A stretch of 64,000 nucleotides of DNA from Aquatica leii (GCA_035610365.1 CM069435.1:63981389-64045388), one strand, 5' to 3'. Shown: positions 31,978 through 44,700, counted from the stretch's first letter. Numbers and translations are program-made. Notes: generated from the sequence alone by a model not told the origin.

Positions 31978-34090
31978 GGAAAGACGGGGTAGGTACCTCA
32001 TATTCTTACCCCCTTATTTTATATTTCTTGGATTACGATTCGATAAAAAAATATCACTATTAGTTGGATTCATTTAGTATATTTTTTATAAGTAACGGCT
32101 CAAAACTACAAAAAAAAAACTGACAAAGGGGGTGGAGTGAAGAAAAAATAAAATAAAATTAGCTATTCAAGAAGTTTTATTTGTAAGAAAGGGTTATAAA
32201 TTAGCCAGCAGAACTTACAATGTGCCTCAATCTACACACGAGCGCAAAGTTAACCAAACGAGAACAAATGCTTGTCGCTTATTTAAATAAACGGATAGAA
32301 GATTGTTTGGTTTGTCAACCTTGGAATGCAAAAGTTAGCTTATAAATTAGCAGTTCGTAACAACAAACAACATAAGTTTAATGGTCAGAAGGAAACCGGC
32401 ATCCTGATTTGAGCATACAAAAATCGGAAAATACATCAGCGGCCCGTGCGACTGGGTTTAACAGAGTATCCGTCGATTAATTTTTCCAACTACTAGGATA
32501 AACGCTGGACAATCATCTTTTTACTAAAGATCGAATTTATAACTGCAATGTAACAGGTATTTTAGTAGTGCCAAAATCACGTTTCAAGGTGATTGTTGCA
32601 ACGGAAATAAAAGCAAATGGGTGTTTTAGCGTCGGCTGAACGAGGCACAACTATAACGATTAAAGTTTGTTTTAACGCTGCCGGAACATATGTGCCTCCT
32701 ATGTTTATATACTCTAGAAAACGTATGAAATAAGAACTTTTCAATGGAGTTTCACCGCATTCATGAGCTGAATGTTTAGATTCTGGGTGGATCACTGCAG
32801 AAATTTTCTTAAGATAGTTTCAGAAGTTTGTAAAATTCACAAACGCCTCTAAAAACAATACAGTTATGCTCTTTTTAGATGGCCATGCTTTTCACACCCA
32901 AAACTTGCAGCTAATTGATGAGACACGTGAACATAGAATGACAATAATGTGTTTCTTACCAAATACCACTTATAAACTACAGCCAGCAGATATGGGTTTT
33001 ATGCGGCCTTTAAGTATATTTTATGATCTGGCTATAACAGCAAGATGGAGGTCCTGAGAAACTAGTGACACAATTTCAGGTGGCTGAACTCTTTGGGCAA
33101 GCATTTATTTGCGCAGCTACAATGCCAACTGCAATAAATGTTTTTAAAGTATGTGGGATCTCACTTTTTAATGCACAAATTTTTACCGATGCTGACTATA
33201 TTACTGGAAAGGCTACATACGCTAAAAAGGAACCCGAAGGATTTTCTACTTCGACATCATCAAAATTAGCAATGTGCCAAAAGACACTAATAAATACACA
33301 AGCCTCTAATTCCAAAACGGCTACCTGCGCTGCTTGAACTTCTTCAACAAACACATCACCACCTCAACCAATTGCTGCAAGCTTCTCTTCAGCACAACAA
33401 CCAACAGCAAACGATTATTCGGATAACACAACACTCCAACAAGTTAGCCCGAAACAGCTAATGCCGTTTCCACAAATTTCCGAAAAAAGACTAAGACAAG
33501 TTCGAAGGAGAGAAGAAACAGATATCATTACTGCGTCTCCATATACAACAGAGTTAGAAGAAAGACAACACAGTAAGAAACCAAAACAAAAAGTAACAAA
33601 TAAAAAGAAACTAAAAAACAAATAAAAGATCTAAAGGAACAAAAAAAGCTGATGAAGGATCTGAGAGTTCTGAGGACAAAAATACAGAATGTCTATACTG
33701 GTACGGCTTCTATTCCGAGTCTTTGGAGGCTGGATAACTTGTCAGACTTGCGGTAAGTAAGCGCATTGTAGCTGTGTAGGAATGGAAGATAACCATGACG
33801 AAGCTGTCCATATGTGCCCGCTTTGTGAAGATAACGACGATTAAACATTCTGCACCCCATCTTACCCAAAGGGATACACCGTCTTGTCCTATAGATGGAC
33901 AAGATGGGGCAAATTAGTTATTTTTTTAAAGTTAATATTTTTATAAGAAAAAAATTTTTTTTTGACTGATTAGAATTTAAAGAAAAAAAGACTGATTATT
34001 TCCTTAATAAAAGTTCACAATTGTGCAATCAAAAAGAAAGGGTTTTATTTATGGTGTACCTTAAAGTACTCGTCTTACTCCACTTTCCCC
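31978..34090 (+). mobile_element. pogo-like DNA transposon (copy 2), decayed
   Basis: Imperfect inverted ends (left GGAAAGACGGGGTAGGTAC; right, inverted, GGGGAAAGTGGAGTAAGACG), each next to TA, enclose a colinear pogo transposase pseudogene. TA by itself is weak evidence in AT-rich DNA. The element apparently landed within the Ty3-like pol fragment. Confidence 0.72.
32160..33844 (+). pseudogene. pogo transposase with C-terminal zinc finger (copy 2)
   Basis: An N-terminal Psq-type helix-turn-helix trace (FVRKGYKLASRTYNVPQSTH) is followed by ENTSAARATGFNRVSVD. The position of the VDETG motif reads IYNCNVTGILVVPKS, so the first Asp-Glu pair is mutated. TITIKVCFNAAGTYVPPMFI follows, then the second Asp in VMLFLDGHAFHTQNLQLID (32864-32920), TTYKLQPADMGFMRPL, MTQFQVAELFGQAF, CGISLFNAQIFTDADY and a charged linker. 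The end is a PHD-like finger: ECLYWYGFYSES, then TCQTCG in another frame, WAHCSCVG and CPLCEDND to the stop at 33842-33844. Compared with copy 1 there is no large deletion but there are many stops and frame changes. The protein differs clearly from copy 1, so it is a different pogo lineage. Confidence 0.85.
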
Positions 34091-34199
34091 TAGACAGAAT
34101 CAAAGCAATTAATAATTTAGAAGCTTAAAAAAGTTTAAAAAAGCTTCAACGAATAACAGGGTTGTTAATTACTTACGAAGATGTGTATTTGCTAACTTT

Positions 34200-35258
34200 T
34201 AAAGTTGTACAATATATTCTGACAATGATTGTTCTAACTTCTGGTTACATTTGTTGTATACTACGGCACCTGCTACAGTTATAAAAAACGACACTTTCGT
34301 ACTCTCTTTTACCATGTTAACTTTAAACAGATGTTCAGATACATTTAAAATTCCTTACATTAGAGCCATCTTGTCGCCACTGTTGTATTTGTGATAAGTG
34401 GCAGGTAGAATACTTTACGGTGGGTTCTTAAAAGACTGTAAAAGCTTAACTTAACTATTATATATTATAAATAAAAGATATATATCTATACTGAAGACCA
34501 TGACACCATTTTAAACTTAATCTATCCTTTTACAAAAAGATTATATACAAGATTGAACCTCATCTAGATTTGTACTTCATACATAATAATATCAAATAAT
34601 AAATTTTGGGCTTCTGGTTTATTATATCATATGATACATTTGTAGAACAGTTAATACAAGATGTATCTAAAATACGACTACAAACTCAAGGAGTATTATT
34701 CTGGTGACGTTAAATGAAAATTATTTTTTTAAAGATTTGGCCTAAAATGACCCAGTTTTGAGAAAACTTTAAGTTAAATAATTTAATTGTACAGTTTTGA
34801 GATATTTGCAATTAAAGTTTTCAAGTTGATCCTAACTATCTAAACAAATGGTAATTGTTTGTTTATTGTAACTATGCGATAAATAATGAGTGTAAATGCT
34901 GTAATATCCGTGAAACGTATTGATGTATTGTGTAAATGTTTGTTTTCTTTAATTTTCCATCATCTACAAAATCATCTGTTAATAAAATAATTAAAGCAGA
35001 TAATAATGTTGACTTCTTAGCATTATTACTGACAGCTTCACAAAATGTATTTTGTGTACACGATCACGTTTATCTTTATGGTTGTAACCAAAACAAGACT
35101 TCAGATAATTATATGCAAAATTGAAGTTTTTTTAGAACTGAGTTCAAAAATTCGATTTATTTCTGTCTTAATTTTTTAACGTATTTCTTTAGTTGATGTT
35201 AAGTGATTTGTGTAAACGTACTCGTACCTCATAACATTTAATTTAAATTGTCTTTATT
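34200..35258. other. AT-rich non-coding DNA
   Basis: No gene recognised; possible very degraded retroelement sequence just after 34200. Confidence 0.4.
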
Positions 35259-36340
35259 ATGTATAACAGTGATGCTGTTTTAATGTACGGCGAATGCAGT
35301 TATAACCTCCACACCACACACTTCAATAAGCTTTATTTTGGAGTGTGTGCAAAGATTTAGAAAAACTGGAGATGTTCTCTTCACCTACAAATGACGTGGT
35401 CGAAAAAAAACCACTCTATGTATTAACAACGGAAGAATAATAAATTTTTTCACTAAAATCAAGATCTTATCTTTGTTTTTTTTTATTGTTTGTGCAGATA
35501 TTATAAATTCTAAAGGTTCGGACACGAAGTAACACTAGAGAAATAGTCCGCGCAGCTAACGTGTCTTATAGTACGCTACATCGTGTTGTAAGAAATTATT
35601 CTTTGTACCTTTGCTATCTTAAACGAGTCCAACAGTTAACCGACGTTGAATTTGAACCGCAACTTAAATTTTGTGAGTGGTTGCAGCGACAAGAAGCTTT
35701 TGACCTTGATTTTAATTCCAAAATATTATTTTCAGATGAGTGTTGTCTTACACGAAATGGAGGGATAAATTTTCGTAACACCCATGTTTGGAATGAAGAA
35801 AACCCTTATGATATTCAACAGAGTAACTTTCAGTGCCAATTTTCTATTAATGTTTCGGTGGGTATTTAAAGAAATAGTTTAAGTGGACCGTTTATTTTAC
35901 CAGAAAGACTTACAGACGACTTGTACTTTTACTAGAAACTTTTGCGCAAAAATTTGATGATTTACCCCTTGAAGTTCCCAAAACAATATGATTTATGCAC
36001 AATAGAGCTCCTCCGCATGTAAGTCGTTCCGTTTGCAATTTCTTAAATATATTTTTTACGAGTCGTTGGATTGGATAAGCCAGATATTAACCTTCTAGAC
36101 TTTTTCTGGAGCTATGTGAAAGTATACAAAACCTCCACTAATAATAGACAAGACAGATTAGACAGAATTATTTACTCAAATAACAAACAATTTTTGGCGA
36201 CATTTAGACGTTTGTGTTTTATCCAATGGAGGAGGTATTATCGAGTGTACTTGAAAATAATGTGCAGACTCGCCACTTCATTTAACTTTGCTAATCTAAC
36301 TACACGTTATCTGATAACATTATTTTGCATTTATTTATAG
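35259..36340 (+). pseudogene. DUF4817-type mariner-family transposase (copy 2)
   Basis: Starts near the Met at 35259 (DAVLMYGECSYNLHTTHF, the DUF4817 helix-turn-helix). VRAANVSYSTLHRVVRNY follows, then KRVQQLTDVEFEPQLKFCEW, KILFSDECCLTRNGGINFRN (first Asp) and THVWNEENPYDIQQ. The second catalytic position reads MHNRAPPHV, so the Asp seen in relatives is Asn. RWIG is followed by a frameshift and deletion, then DKPDINLLDFFWSYVKVY with the third acidic residue as Asp. Several stops upstream of 35550 and after 35870. The protein belongs to the same broad group as the relic at 9470-10174 but is diverged from it and on the opposite strand. Confidence 0.85.
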
Positions 36341-37976
36341 TTTTGGTGTCAGCAAATCGATGAGAAGAAATTTGCATTTCTTAGAACAGTTTATTTTTAT
36401 TCGTAGTCATCAACCTTAGGAGACTATAAGTAGGTAATTTACAATTTATTTTGCTTAAAATTTTGATGTTTGTAAATGTTTTATTAGAACTTTTATTTTG
36501 ACATTTTTTGCTTGTATGTATGCTCTAATTTCACCTGTTAAAAGTCAGATATTTGAATTTACGATTTGAATCTTGAACCCAAACAGCGCCAAGTCGCAGT
36601 ACATATATCTAAGTACTTTAATTAAATCATGTGAGCATTTATTTTTTTACTTTTTGTATTACTTATTGGAATAAATTATTATTTATCTTTTCGTTTCTTA
36701 ATATTTACTGCTATTCCAGAGTTTACTTTTCTTATAAATACATATGTTATGTTTCCCATTTTTTACAATAAATATGTAATAATAATACTAATAATTAAAT
36801 ATAATATAAATAACTATAATACCATCGTTTTTACTGCCTTGAAGAAATAGGTAACCTTGCATGTCTATGGTTAATATCATGTGTCTTTTTTTATTGTACA
36901 AATTGTATCGTTGATTCTAAGTATAATTTAGATAATTTGAAGCGTTTATAATGTGATGTGGTAACTAAGGTATAGCTACTGTCAAAGAATTCTAGTTTTT
37001 GTTCTTTTTTTTTTAAATAGATTCATCTTGTGTATCCGTTGTTGCATTACTGTCCCTTTTCCTCTTCTAATTTTCTTCTGCATATAAAAATAAAATTAAC
37101 CAGAAATATTGTTGGTGGCTTAAAATAAGCTTAAATAGAATCGCCTAAGCCAAATTGATCTTTCGGTAACATCTCATAAAAAACATTTAATTATGAGGTT
37201 TCAAACTATAATTATTTCAGTTGTTATATAATTTGAAAAAAATACCTACGATTTGAATGCATTAATGAAAACAACGAAAAAACAAAATAAATTGCCAAAA
37301 GTAATAAACATAGTGTAGGTTTTCTACGCCTTTTGATATTTGCACTAAATATAAATCTAATATCATCATCCTTCTCAAATTTTTTGATATCATTTTCATT
37401 ACATCATCAAAAATCATATCTAATCAATAAATATTAAATTTATTTGTAATTTTTTGAAATTAAATTTGTGATTTTAGAAATTGTAAACGATTGATCTTAA
37501 AAAAAGTACGGTTTCTTTACAAGTTTTGTTTGTAGTTTTTAAAATTTGAACTGATTGATTCTGAATCGTATAGATACTTGCGTGTAGATAGATTATGAGA
37601 CAATTTAAAAACATGCGTCTAAGAAGAAAGTGAACGCATAAACAAGTGTTTTCATAGTATATCGATGTAGAGCAAATACGTTATTTGATGATCCTTGCGC
37701 AGATCTCAAAATTCGTACGTGCAAGTGCGATAGATAGAGATTTTATGCGATGAAACGATTTATAGATCGAACTAAAAACGTCTACCAGTAATCGCCATTT
37801 TAATTGCTTTGATTGCTTTTTTCCGTTTACTTATTTGTTCTTATTATCGTTTCTCAAGTATATTAATAAAACTACAACCACTTGGTTTCAAAACTCCGAT
37901 GTCTGTATTATTGAGTTACAAGTAAGTAAAATATTTCTTGTGATCGATTTTGTTACGATTCAAGTTTGATTACAGC
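36341..37976. other. AT-rich non-coding DNA
   Basis: No gene or clear element end seen. The sequence before 37976 ends in an acceptor-like TTTGATTACAG. Confidence 0.45.
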
Positions 37977-38428
37977 ATGTCTGATGAACTCGAAATTGGT
38001 GCTGCTGCATCTTCGGCTACGCGAGCAATAACTAAGTATCGTAAAGAAGAAGCCGATCAATAAGCAATACTCGGTTGATTTATTGTTTGTTAAACATGGA
38101 CATACTGTATGTCGATTACTACCTTATCACCCAGAATTAAACCCTATACAAAAAAATTTGGGGTATTATTAAGAATTGGATTGGAACTAGAAACATCACG
38201 TTTAAGTTAAATGACGTGGAGTGTTTGGTAAAAGAAAAAATTGCAAGTGTAGGTCCAAAGGAAAGGTCACATGTATGTTGGCACGTCCAAAAAATTGAAG
38301 AAGGGTATATACAAAACGAACGTATAATAGACACTTATTGTGAATCGTTAACCTTTAATGTCAACGACTCATCAAATGAAGACTTATGTGATTGGTCTGA
38401 TGAAGATAATAAGGAAAAGCAAGATTAA
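37977..38428 (+). pseudogene. Sailor-like DD82E-type transposase fragment (copy 2)
   Basis: A short first frame (MSDELEIGAAASSATRAITK) ends at a stop. The next frame gives NKQYSVDLLFVKHGH then LLPYHPELNPIQKNLG, where the catalytic Glu of LNPIE is replaced by Gln. A third frame gives GTRNITFKLNDVECLVKEK, KERSHVCWHVQKIEEGYI and an acidic end (SSNEDLCDWSDEDN). This is the C-terminal part of the same superfamily branch as 19970-21404, but the sequence is well diverged, so it is a separate lineage. The DNA-binding domain and first two Asp motifs are missing. Confidence 0.75.
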
Positions 38429-38561
38429 TATCGTTCACATCTTTACTGTGCATTTTACAAGTCATTACCGGAATAAACGAGGATCATTATTAGATCGATT
38501 TAAATAAATAAATATAAAATTATGTGATGTATTTGGTTTACTGGTAGTTTACGTAACAAGA

Positions 38562-38657
38562 GTCGAAAGTAAGAAATAGCATAACGAACGCTAATGCGAC
38601 GCGAGGCCGCACGTCCGAGCGTTGCATGTGAGTGAGTTATGCTATGATTCTTTCGAC
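38562..38657. repeat. GC-rich stem-loop (96 bp)
   Basis: GTCGAAAGTAAGAAATAGCATAAC (first arm 38562-38585) pairs with 38636-38657 apart from two unpaired bases and one or two mismatches. An inner AACGCT/AGCGTT pair and a CpG-rich centre add to it. It looks like the core of a small hairpin repeat. Possible outer inverted ends at 38543-38556 and 38951-38962 (GTAGTT-ACGTAA) are weak. Confidence 0.6.
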
Positions 38658-39044
38658 GAGAGTAATGTACATTATTTCTTGTGTTGCCTTTTATAAAATT
38701 ACAATTTTTTTTGAAAAAATAAAAAAAAATCAACAGAAATATAATGTTGGTACTACATTTATTACTAAATCTGTCAAATTTGACATTAACTTTAACATCG
38801 TTTTTCTTCAATTTTAACTGAATTTCAAGATTTTTAAAATGATTTTTCCACCTGTCGCGTACTCGTTCTAATATATTAATTGGTTTTGAACACTTACTTT
38901 TATGTGGATTCCTAGTTTTCATTTTGCCACCCTAGAGCTTTTTTCGTTCATTACGTAACTACACTAACGAACGAATATTGACGTTTGCGATGTTGGCAGC
39001 ACAAAAAATATTTTATTTATCTTATTATTATAAGTATATAAATG

Positions 39045-39112
39045 ATCCACATGTAGGAAACTATGAAGTTGTTAGTTAGATAGTAAACATTACAACCGCG
39101 AATTTCAAAAAA
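39045..39112 (+). repeat. Direct repeat A, first copy (68 bp)
   Basis: Starts ATCCACATGTAGGAAACTAT and ends near GCGAATTTCAAAAA. Matches 39376-39443 with about two or three differences. The 263 bp between the copies contain a small GC-richer stretch (39200-39260) of unknown origin. Confidence 0.88.
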
Positions 39113-39375
39113 TGTATTTGAATTATACGCGGCATAATATTTCTAACTGTACTACGCAAGTGCAAAAATTGGTTTATATAATTGCAGAAACTATCTTAGA
39201 GACCAGTGGACAGCTGTTTCGTCCTATTTGGACTCCTCAGCACTGGAATACTCTAATGCAGTTTCCACAACTATATAAAACAAATTGCCAAAGTTTTATC
39301 CCATTCGGGTGTTAAATTGATTAATAAATCTGAGGCTAAACGCCATCTCGTAGGAACGGAGCTACGTACGAGTTA

Positions 39376-39443
39376 ATCCACATGTAGGAAACTATAAAGT
39401 TGTTAGGTAGATAGTAAACATTACAACCGCGAATTTCAAAAAT
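39376..39443 (+). repeat. Direct repeat A, second copy (68 bp)
   Basis: Second copy of 39045-39112, starting 331 bp downstream in the same orientation. Local tandem duplication or the ends of a very small direct-repeat element are both possible. Confidence 0.88.
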
Positions 39444-39449
39444 CTCGAG

Positions 39450-42400
39450 CTTTTAATTGTTCGTTTCTAAGTTTTGGTTTCATTTAAAAAAAATACTGTT
39501 TTCTACATTCTCTAATATGTATAGGTTTTTCTGTAACTTAAAAGTTGATTTAAGCGTTGAGTACTTTGTCCACAATGTCAATGCAGCTAATTCACTTGGT
39601 AAATGCAAAAAGGAAGTTCAGAGCTTTCGTTCATATTTTTCACTTATTTGGATTTAATTTTTGTTGGTGTTAATTCAATATAAATAACAACGAAGTATTA
39701 ACACAAGTACAAATTTAATTCTATTTATTTTAGTTACCTTGTATAAGTTATAGCATACACGCACCATGTATAAAAGTAGTCTAACTTCTTTATAGTGGAT
39801 TGTAGCAAATCAGCTGATCGTTCTCGCGCAGGTTGGGATCACACAATAACGCGTTTACTCTACGATAAATTTTTTTTTAATCTTAAAATTGTAGATTAGT
39901 CATATTTTTGTAGTATTTTGACAAATGTAATTTTTTACTATTAACGTAAGTAATTTATTTTAATTTGTAATCTATGGTAATTAATGGTTTTAAATTAGTA
40001 ATAATTATGTTATTAATTTTAATGTGTATTTTTTATGTTTTTTTATGAAATATTATTAAAATTTACATAAATTAATTATCTTTATAGCAATGATCAATTG
40101 TACGTACAACTTTGTTGTTAGATCTAAATTCAAAAATACAAAAACATTAAAAAACTGGTTTAAACGTGACCTACTAACCCTATTTGCACTAAGTAACTAA
40201 GGTTAAACTAGTACACGGTTGAGTTAACTAAGACTTTAACCAGTAACTAAATGTCTGAGAAAAACTGCATTACAAAAATACGAAATAAAAAAAGAGAAAG
40301 GAAATGCAATTTATACAAAGTCATATGGCGATTCTTCGTTTATTGCACATAAATTGATTAAAATTACCAACGATTAATTAATTCTGAAAATGTAACTTGT
40401 AATTACAAAACTTCGAGTATGTAAAATGCATTTTATGAGTAACTCCTTTTTATATTAAGCAAACCTTGGATCAATAACATAATATTGCTTGTTATTATTA
40501 ATTATAATTACACGTTATGAAACTTTTGCTACATACTGTAGACAGGATAGAATTACTAAACAAATATTGTAAAGTATTTAATTGTTAATTATGCTTTAAA
40601 TTAAGCCTTGGAATAAAATAATATAAAAGCAGCACCTATTTAAAAGAAGTTTAATCAGCCGGTAGTTACTAAATAAGTTTTAACTGATTAAACATGACCC
40701 TGAACACTTCATCAAGGTCGTTACCATATTGAAAGGAAAATGTAACACTTTTATTACATCACAACGTAAAGCTATACTTTCATATTATTTATTTTCTCAC
40801 GTAAGTAAAATTTAAATATTGAGTACCAACCTGCTCAAACTCATCGTAAGTAACGAAAACAGAAAATATGTAAGCAAATGCAATGGAAATTCAAGCCAAC
40901 TTCACAGCGCTATAAATTCGGTTTTGCCCGAACTTGGTTGAAAAATTCAAACAAAATGGCAATATCTCGACTTGACTTAGTGTTCTATAAATAAGGATTC
41001 AAGGACTTAAACAGTTTCTTTCATTATAATTTACCAATAATTACTACAACTGTTGTAAAAGAATAATTAATCAAATCGTTAAATTAGAAAGAAATCGTAA
41101 CGCCAGAAAAGGAGTAACTCGACATGAAACAATTAACATAAATTGTTGGTTTGATTATATACATCAGTAACTTCATGTAAACAAGCAAAAATGTCTTGTC
41201 TTGTCTTGTATTTATTTTATTTTTAAAATTAAAAAAAAAAAAACAAAGCACAATTTTTAAAGTTTACTCGAGTTAACTTTGTTTTTACATTTTGAGTTTT
41301 TATACAATGGATGAACAAGACTTTACTTATGAATATTAAAATAACACAACTGATGTAGTTAACAATGTAATTATAGATTTGCAAATTTTGTACTTATTAA
41401 ACATTATGGCAAAATTTAGCATTCACGAAGCCGAACTGAGAAACAATATCGTAGAGCAGTAACAGATTTCTTCTTAACTTGTATTACGTATAATATATCG
41501 GTCGGGTAATTAGTACTTGGTTATTATAATAAACGTGTATTTATTGCATGTATTGTTTGTTAGAAATGTCTTAGGATAATTAGTATTTACTGATTGGTAC
41601 AATTACTAATAATTATAATCTTTATTATAGTATACTGAAGATTTAGTAGTACTGTTGATCACATCTGTTGGTTTTTTGTAATAATAAAACGTTAGTGTAA
41701 AAAAGAACGCGTTGTTAAAATAAACAAGTGCGTCAAGTGAGTAATCATCTTATCCGCAGACGGTATATGGTTACAGTAATAAATAAATTAATGTCAAAAT
41801 TGTTTCTATTAAATTGTTAGTTTACTATTTTTCTTAGTTTGTTTGTATTGAGTTTTTAGTTGGGTTTATAATAATCAATGATCGTGTAAACAGTTAGTTC
41901 AAATAAATTGAGTTTTTTTTTATTACAATATTAACATTAACGTTTAAATATAATAACACAAATTAGTGACTTTTGCCTAACGTAATAGCAACAAATATAT
42001 AATAAAATACTGTACTTATTGTTTATTCAATGTATCTATAAAATACAAGTTTTAACTGTTATAAATAATTAATATAATTAAAACTTTCAGGAATTATTAC
42101 GAGCTATATTGCTTCAATAATAATGCGGTAAATTATTAATTGTTTAAAAAACTCACTACATTAGTTGCTGCTAGTTTGACACAATTTATTCCGTTTATCA
42201 AATTAAGGGTATGAATTACAACATTAAACCGTATTAACGAATTAAAAAAAAACAGATTTTTGCTTTTTAAACTTTTTGTTAAATGAAAAAATCAAGCAAA
42301 ACGTATTGCAAAAATTTTGTAAAACCGTGACATAATGAAACACGTACCTACATGATCATTTATTTGACTACAGCTAATTTAGTGATAGTTCAACTTAGAA

Positions 42401-43039
42401 AAGGAATTCAACTAATTATTGTATGACAACAAAAATAATAAATATAAAGAGAAATAAAACTATTAGTAAAATAACTACAATAATACTAGCTTTTTAACTA
42501 CATGTACCAAACGATTGCTTTCAAAATTACTTATGTTAGTGTCAATTGCAGTTAATTTTATAACTTTTCTATACCATTAAGTTTGCTACTATATAACAGA
42601 AGTGCGTTATATTATCTTTACTGTTTTATAGTTTATAAATACATGAGATACTAATTGTATTATACTTTAATCAATTGAAAAAGAAACAAAATTAGATTAA
42701 TCATTAATTTAAATTAATGATATAGAAACAAAATGTTAATGATAATTGATTACAAAAAATTATAGCAAATCTACATATTTCACATAGAACAACCAATACA
42801 AGAAAACATTGAACTCTTTTATATTTATAAAACCGGTTTTGGACAATGGACAGAAAACAATTCGCTGAAAACAGTTGCCCGAACGAACATTTCACCGAAC
42901 GGATTGACTGAATCATACTTATAAATCATGTAAATAAAAATATATTATAAAGTCCCGTATTTTCACTTTAGACAAAAACCAAATTAAACAGGAAAAAAAA
43001 TGTTAAAAAATCAAATGGTCAATTGATAAAAGTATTTAC
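39450..43039. other. AT-rich non-coding DNA
   Basis: No gene recognised. A short CTTGT repeat lies near 41191-41211. At 41400-41475 a plus-strand stretch (RSRTEKQYRRAV) is faintly like the basic segment ahead of Harbinger-type transposases, too little to call. Near 42840-42905 a compact GC-richer stretch on the edge of the hAT relic may be an element end. Confidence 0.4.
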
Positions 43040-44700
43040 CAAAGTAACTTATTTTGAGTTATTGGTTGACATAGGGATGGTACGAGCTAGCTGCCAGAAT
43101 TTGAAGAGTTTGGGCACTAGGTTTAAATATATATCCAGTGCCATGTCTTCAATTGGGTGTTTTTTAGTTACGGTAACTTCAGAATTGTTTTATCTACGGG
43201 GAAAACAAACTGGTACAATTGAATAAATGTACTGCTGCTAAGAAAATCTATGTGAACAAAACTATCCACTGAAACGGCAAAATCCGAAGAATGAAATCGT
43301 GCTTTCACATGCAGTATAATTTGGTCAAGCACTTGAAAATAAACTCTACGCCAATATTGTTCATCTGCTTTGGGTTTTTTGAAGATTTTGGCATGAGAGC
43401 CTTTACTACGAAGTCAGCATACTTTGAGTACTCACAAACTTACTTTGTTTTTTTTTGAATAATCTAAGCATTTTTAATGAAATTTCTATGCTTTTAACAA
43501 TTTTTTTTATCAACAACCGGATAGGTGTGAAGTCCTACTACCAAAGAATTTGCACTCTCCAATGTTATATTTTTCTTTTGTAAGTAGGTGCTCAGCACAT
43601 ACGTTTTTGACATAATGTCCTAAAGAAGTAATAAATTTACAATGAAACTGGGAGATGCAATTAAGATTAAAATAATCTTTTTCTTTGCTGATTTCTATTT
43701 CCAAGTCGGCAAATATAACGTCAAAAGTTTTAAGTATTGCGATGCAATTTTTATATCTGCAAGCCCATCTTGTCGTGCTGAGACTGTTCATCTCAGAATG
43801 CGTGTTTTTAAGACGCTTATAGTTGGCTGGTTTTGCATAATGGCAATAAACAGCTTCAATTGAATTAAAAAATTGGTTAAATGAAGGGATGTTTTTACAA
43901 CTATCCATAACAACTAAATTAACTTTATGCGCAAGGCAGTGGATAAATAAAGCGCAGGATGATTTTGTCTAAGTATTGTATGTACTCTTTTGTGCCTGCC
44001 AGCCATAACGGATGCGCCATCATAAAGTTGGGTAATTATCGGAATGTCATCTGTTTTCAATTCTTTTAAGTAGTTGGTCAATAATAAAACCAAGAACTCT
44101 GCGTTACGAAAATTAGAGCAATTGATAAATCCAACGAATGTTCTTTTATATCGAATACTTCTGGATGCTTTAAAATAATTGACAACATGCTTCGTCCATG
44201 ATCACTGCTAACATGCCTTTATCACGAATACCTTGAGAAATTACACTTGGGGCCTCAGCAGATACAAACAAAATAAATTCGATTTGAATTTTGTCGCTAG
44301 TGCTTAACTTTTTTGCGGAATCTTTATTAAATGTACTAATGGAAGTGTCACTTTTGTAGTGACCCCTAAAAGCCTGACCCGTGCGACCAAGTACTATCGT
44401 GATATCATAAAGCTTTTTGACTTATTCCTTCCTTTCTGCTTCTTCCTTCCTTTCTGCTTCTTCCTTCTTGCTTTATAAATTTATCAAACCGAGAATGTCA
44501 GGTCTAACATTTTGTTGTTGGTAAGCCATTCATTTTTGAGACATCTAAGATGATTCGCTGATTTAGCGTGCTTCTCGTAGACGTCTTTTTGTTTCTTCAA
44601 CGAGTTAAAACTTTTTTTTACAGAATCGAATATCTTCAGTTTAAAAAAATCTGCACGTGAAACAAAATGCTCGGTCTTGCTTAACACTCTATCAGATTTA
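43040..44700 (-). pseudogene. hAT transposase relic (ZMYM1-like)
   Basis: Reading down the minus strand, 44687-44484 has FVSRADFFKLKIF and a HAKSANHLRCLKNEW segment (end of the TTF-type zinc finger). A charged tract is followed by KDSAKKLSTSDKIQIEF and MLAVIMDEA, the DUF4371 region with the DE motif. ITQLYDGASVMAGRHKRVH (second Asp motif), then NHPALFIHCLAHKVNLVVMD and the frame 43908-43510 with LSTTRWACRYK follow. Near 43370 EQYWRRVYFQVLDQII, and at 43150-43090 a weak dimerisation-domain trace (YLNLVPKLFKFWQL). Motif order is complete for a hAT transposase, but stops and frame changes are frequent. Inverted ends were not found. Confidence 0.82.
44421..44473 (+). repeat. 18-bp tandem repeat, ~2.5 copies
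   Basis: TTCCTTCCTTTCTGCTTC occurs twice in tandem with a partial third copy. It lies inside the hAT relic, where the minus strand would encode a Lys/Arg/Glu-rich tract. Confidence 0.85.

Noticed and set aside
33415..33902. Minus-strand frames within pogo copy 2
   Set aside because: Antisense to the colinear pogo transposase and its zinc finger.
38500..38922. 140-codon minus-strand frame
   Set aside because: It runs through a stem-loop repeat and AT-rich sequence; Lys/Asn/Phe-rich with no domain. Kept only as the hairpin repeat.
41400..41475. Harbinger-type transposase start
   Set aside because: Only about 12 basic residues resemble it, with stops around and no DDE motif.
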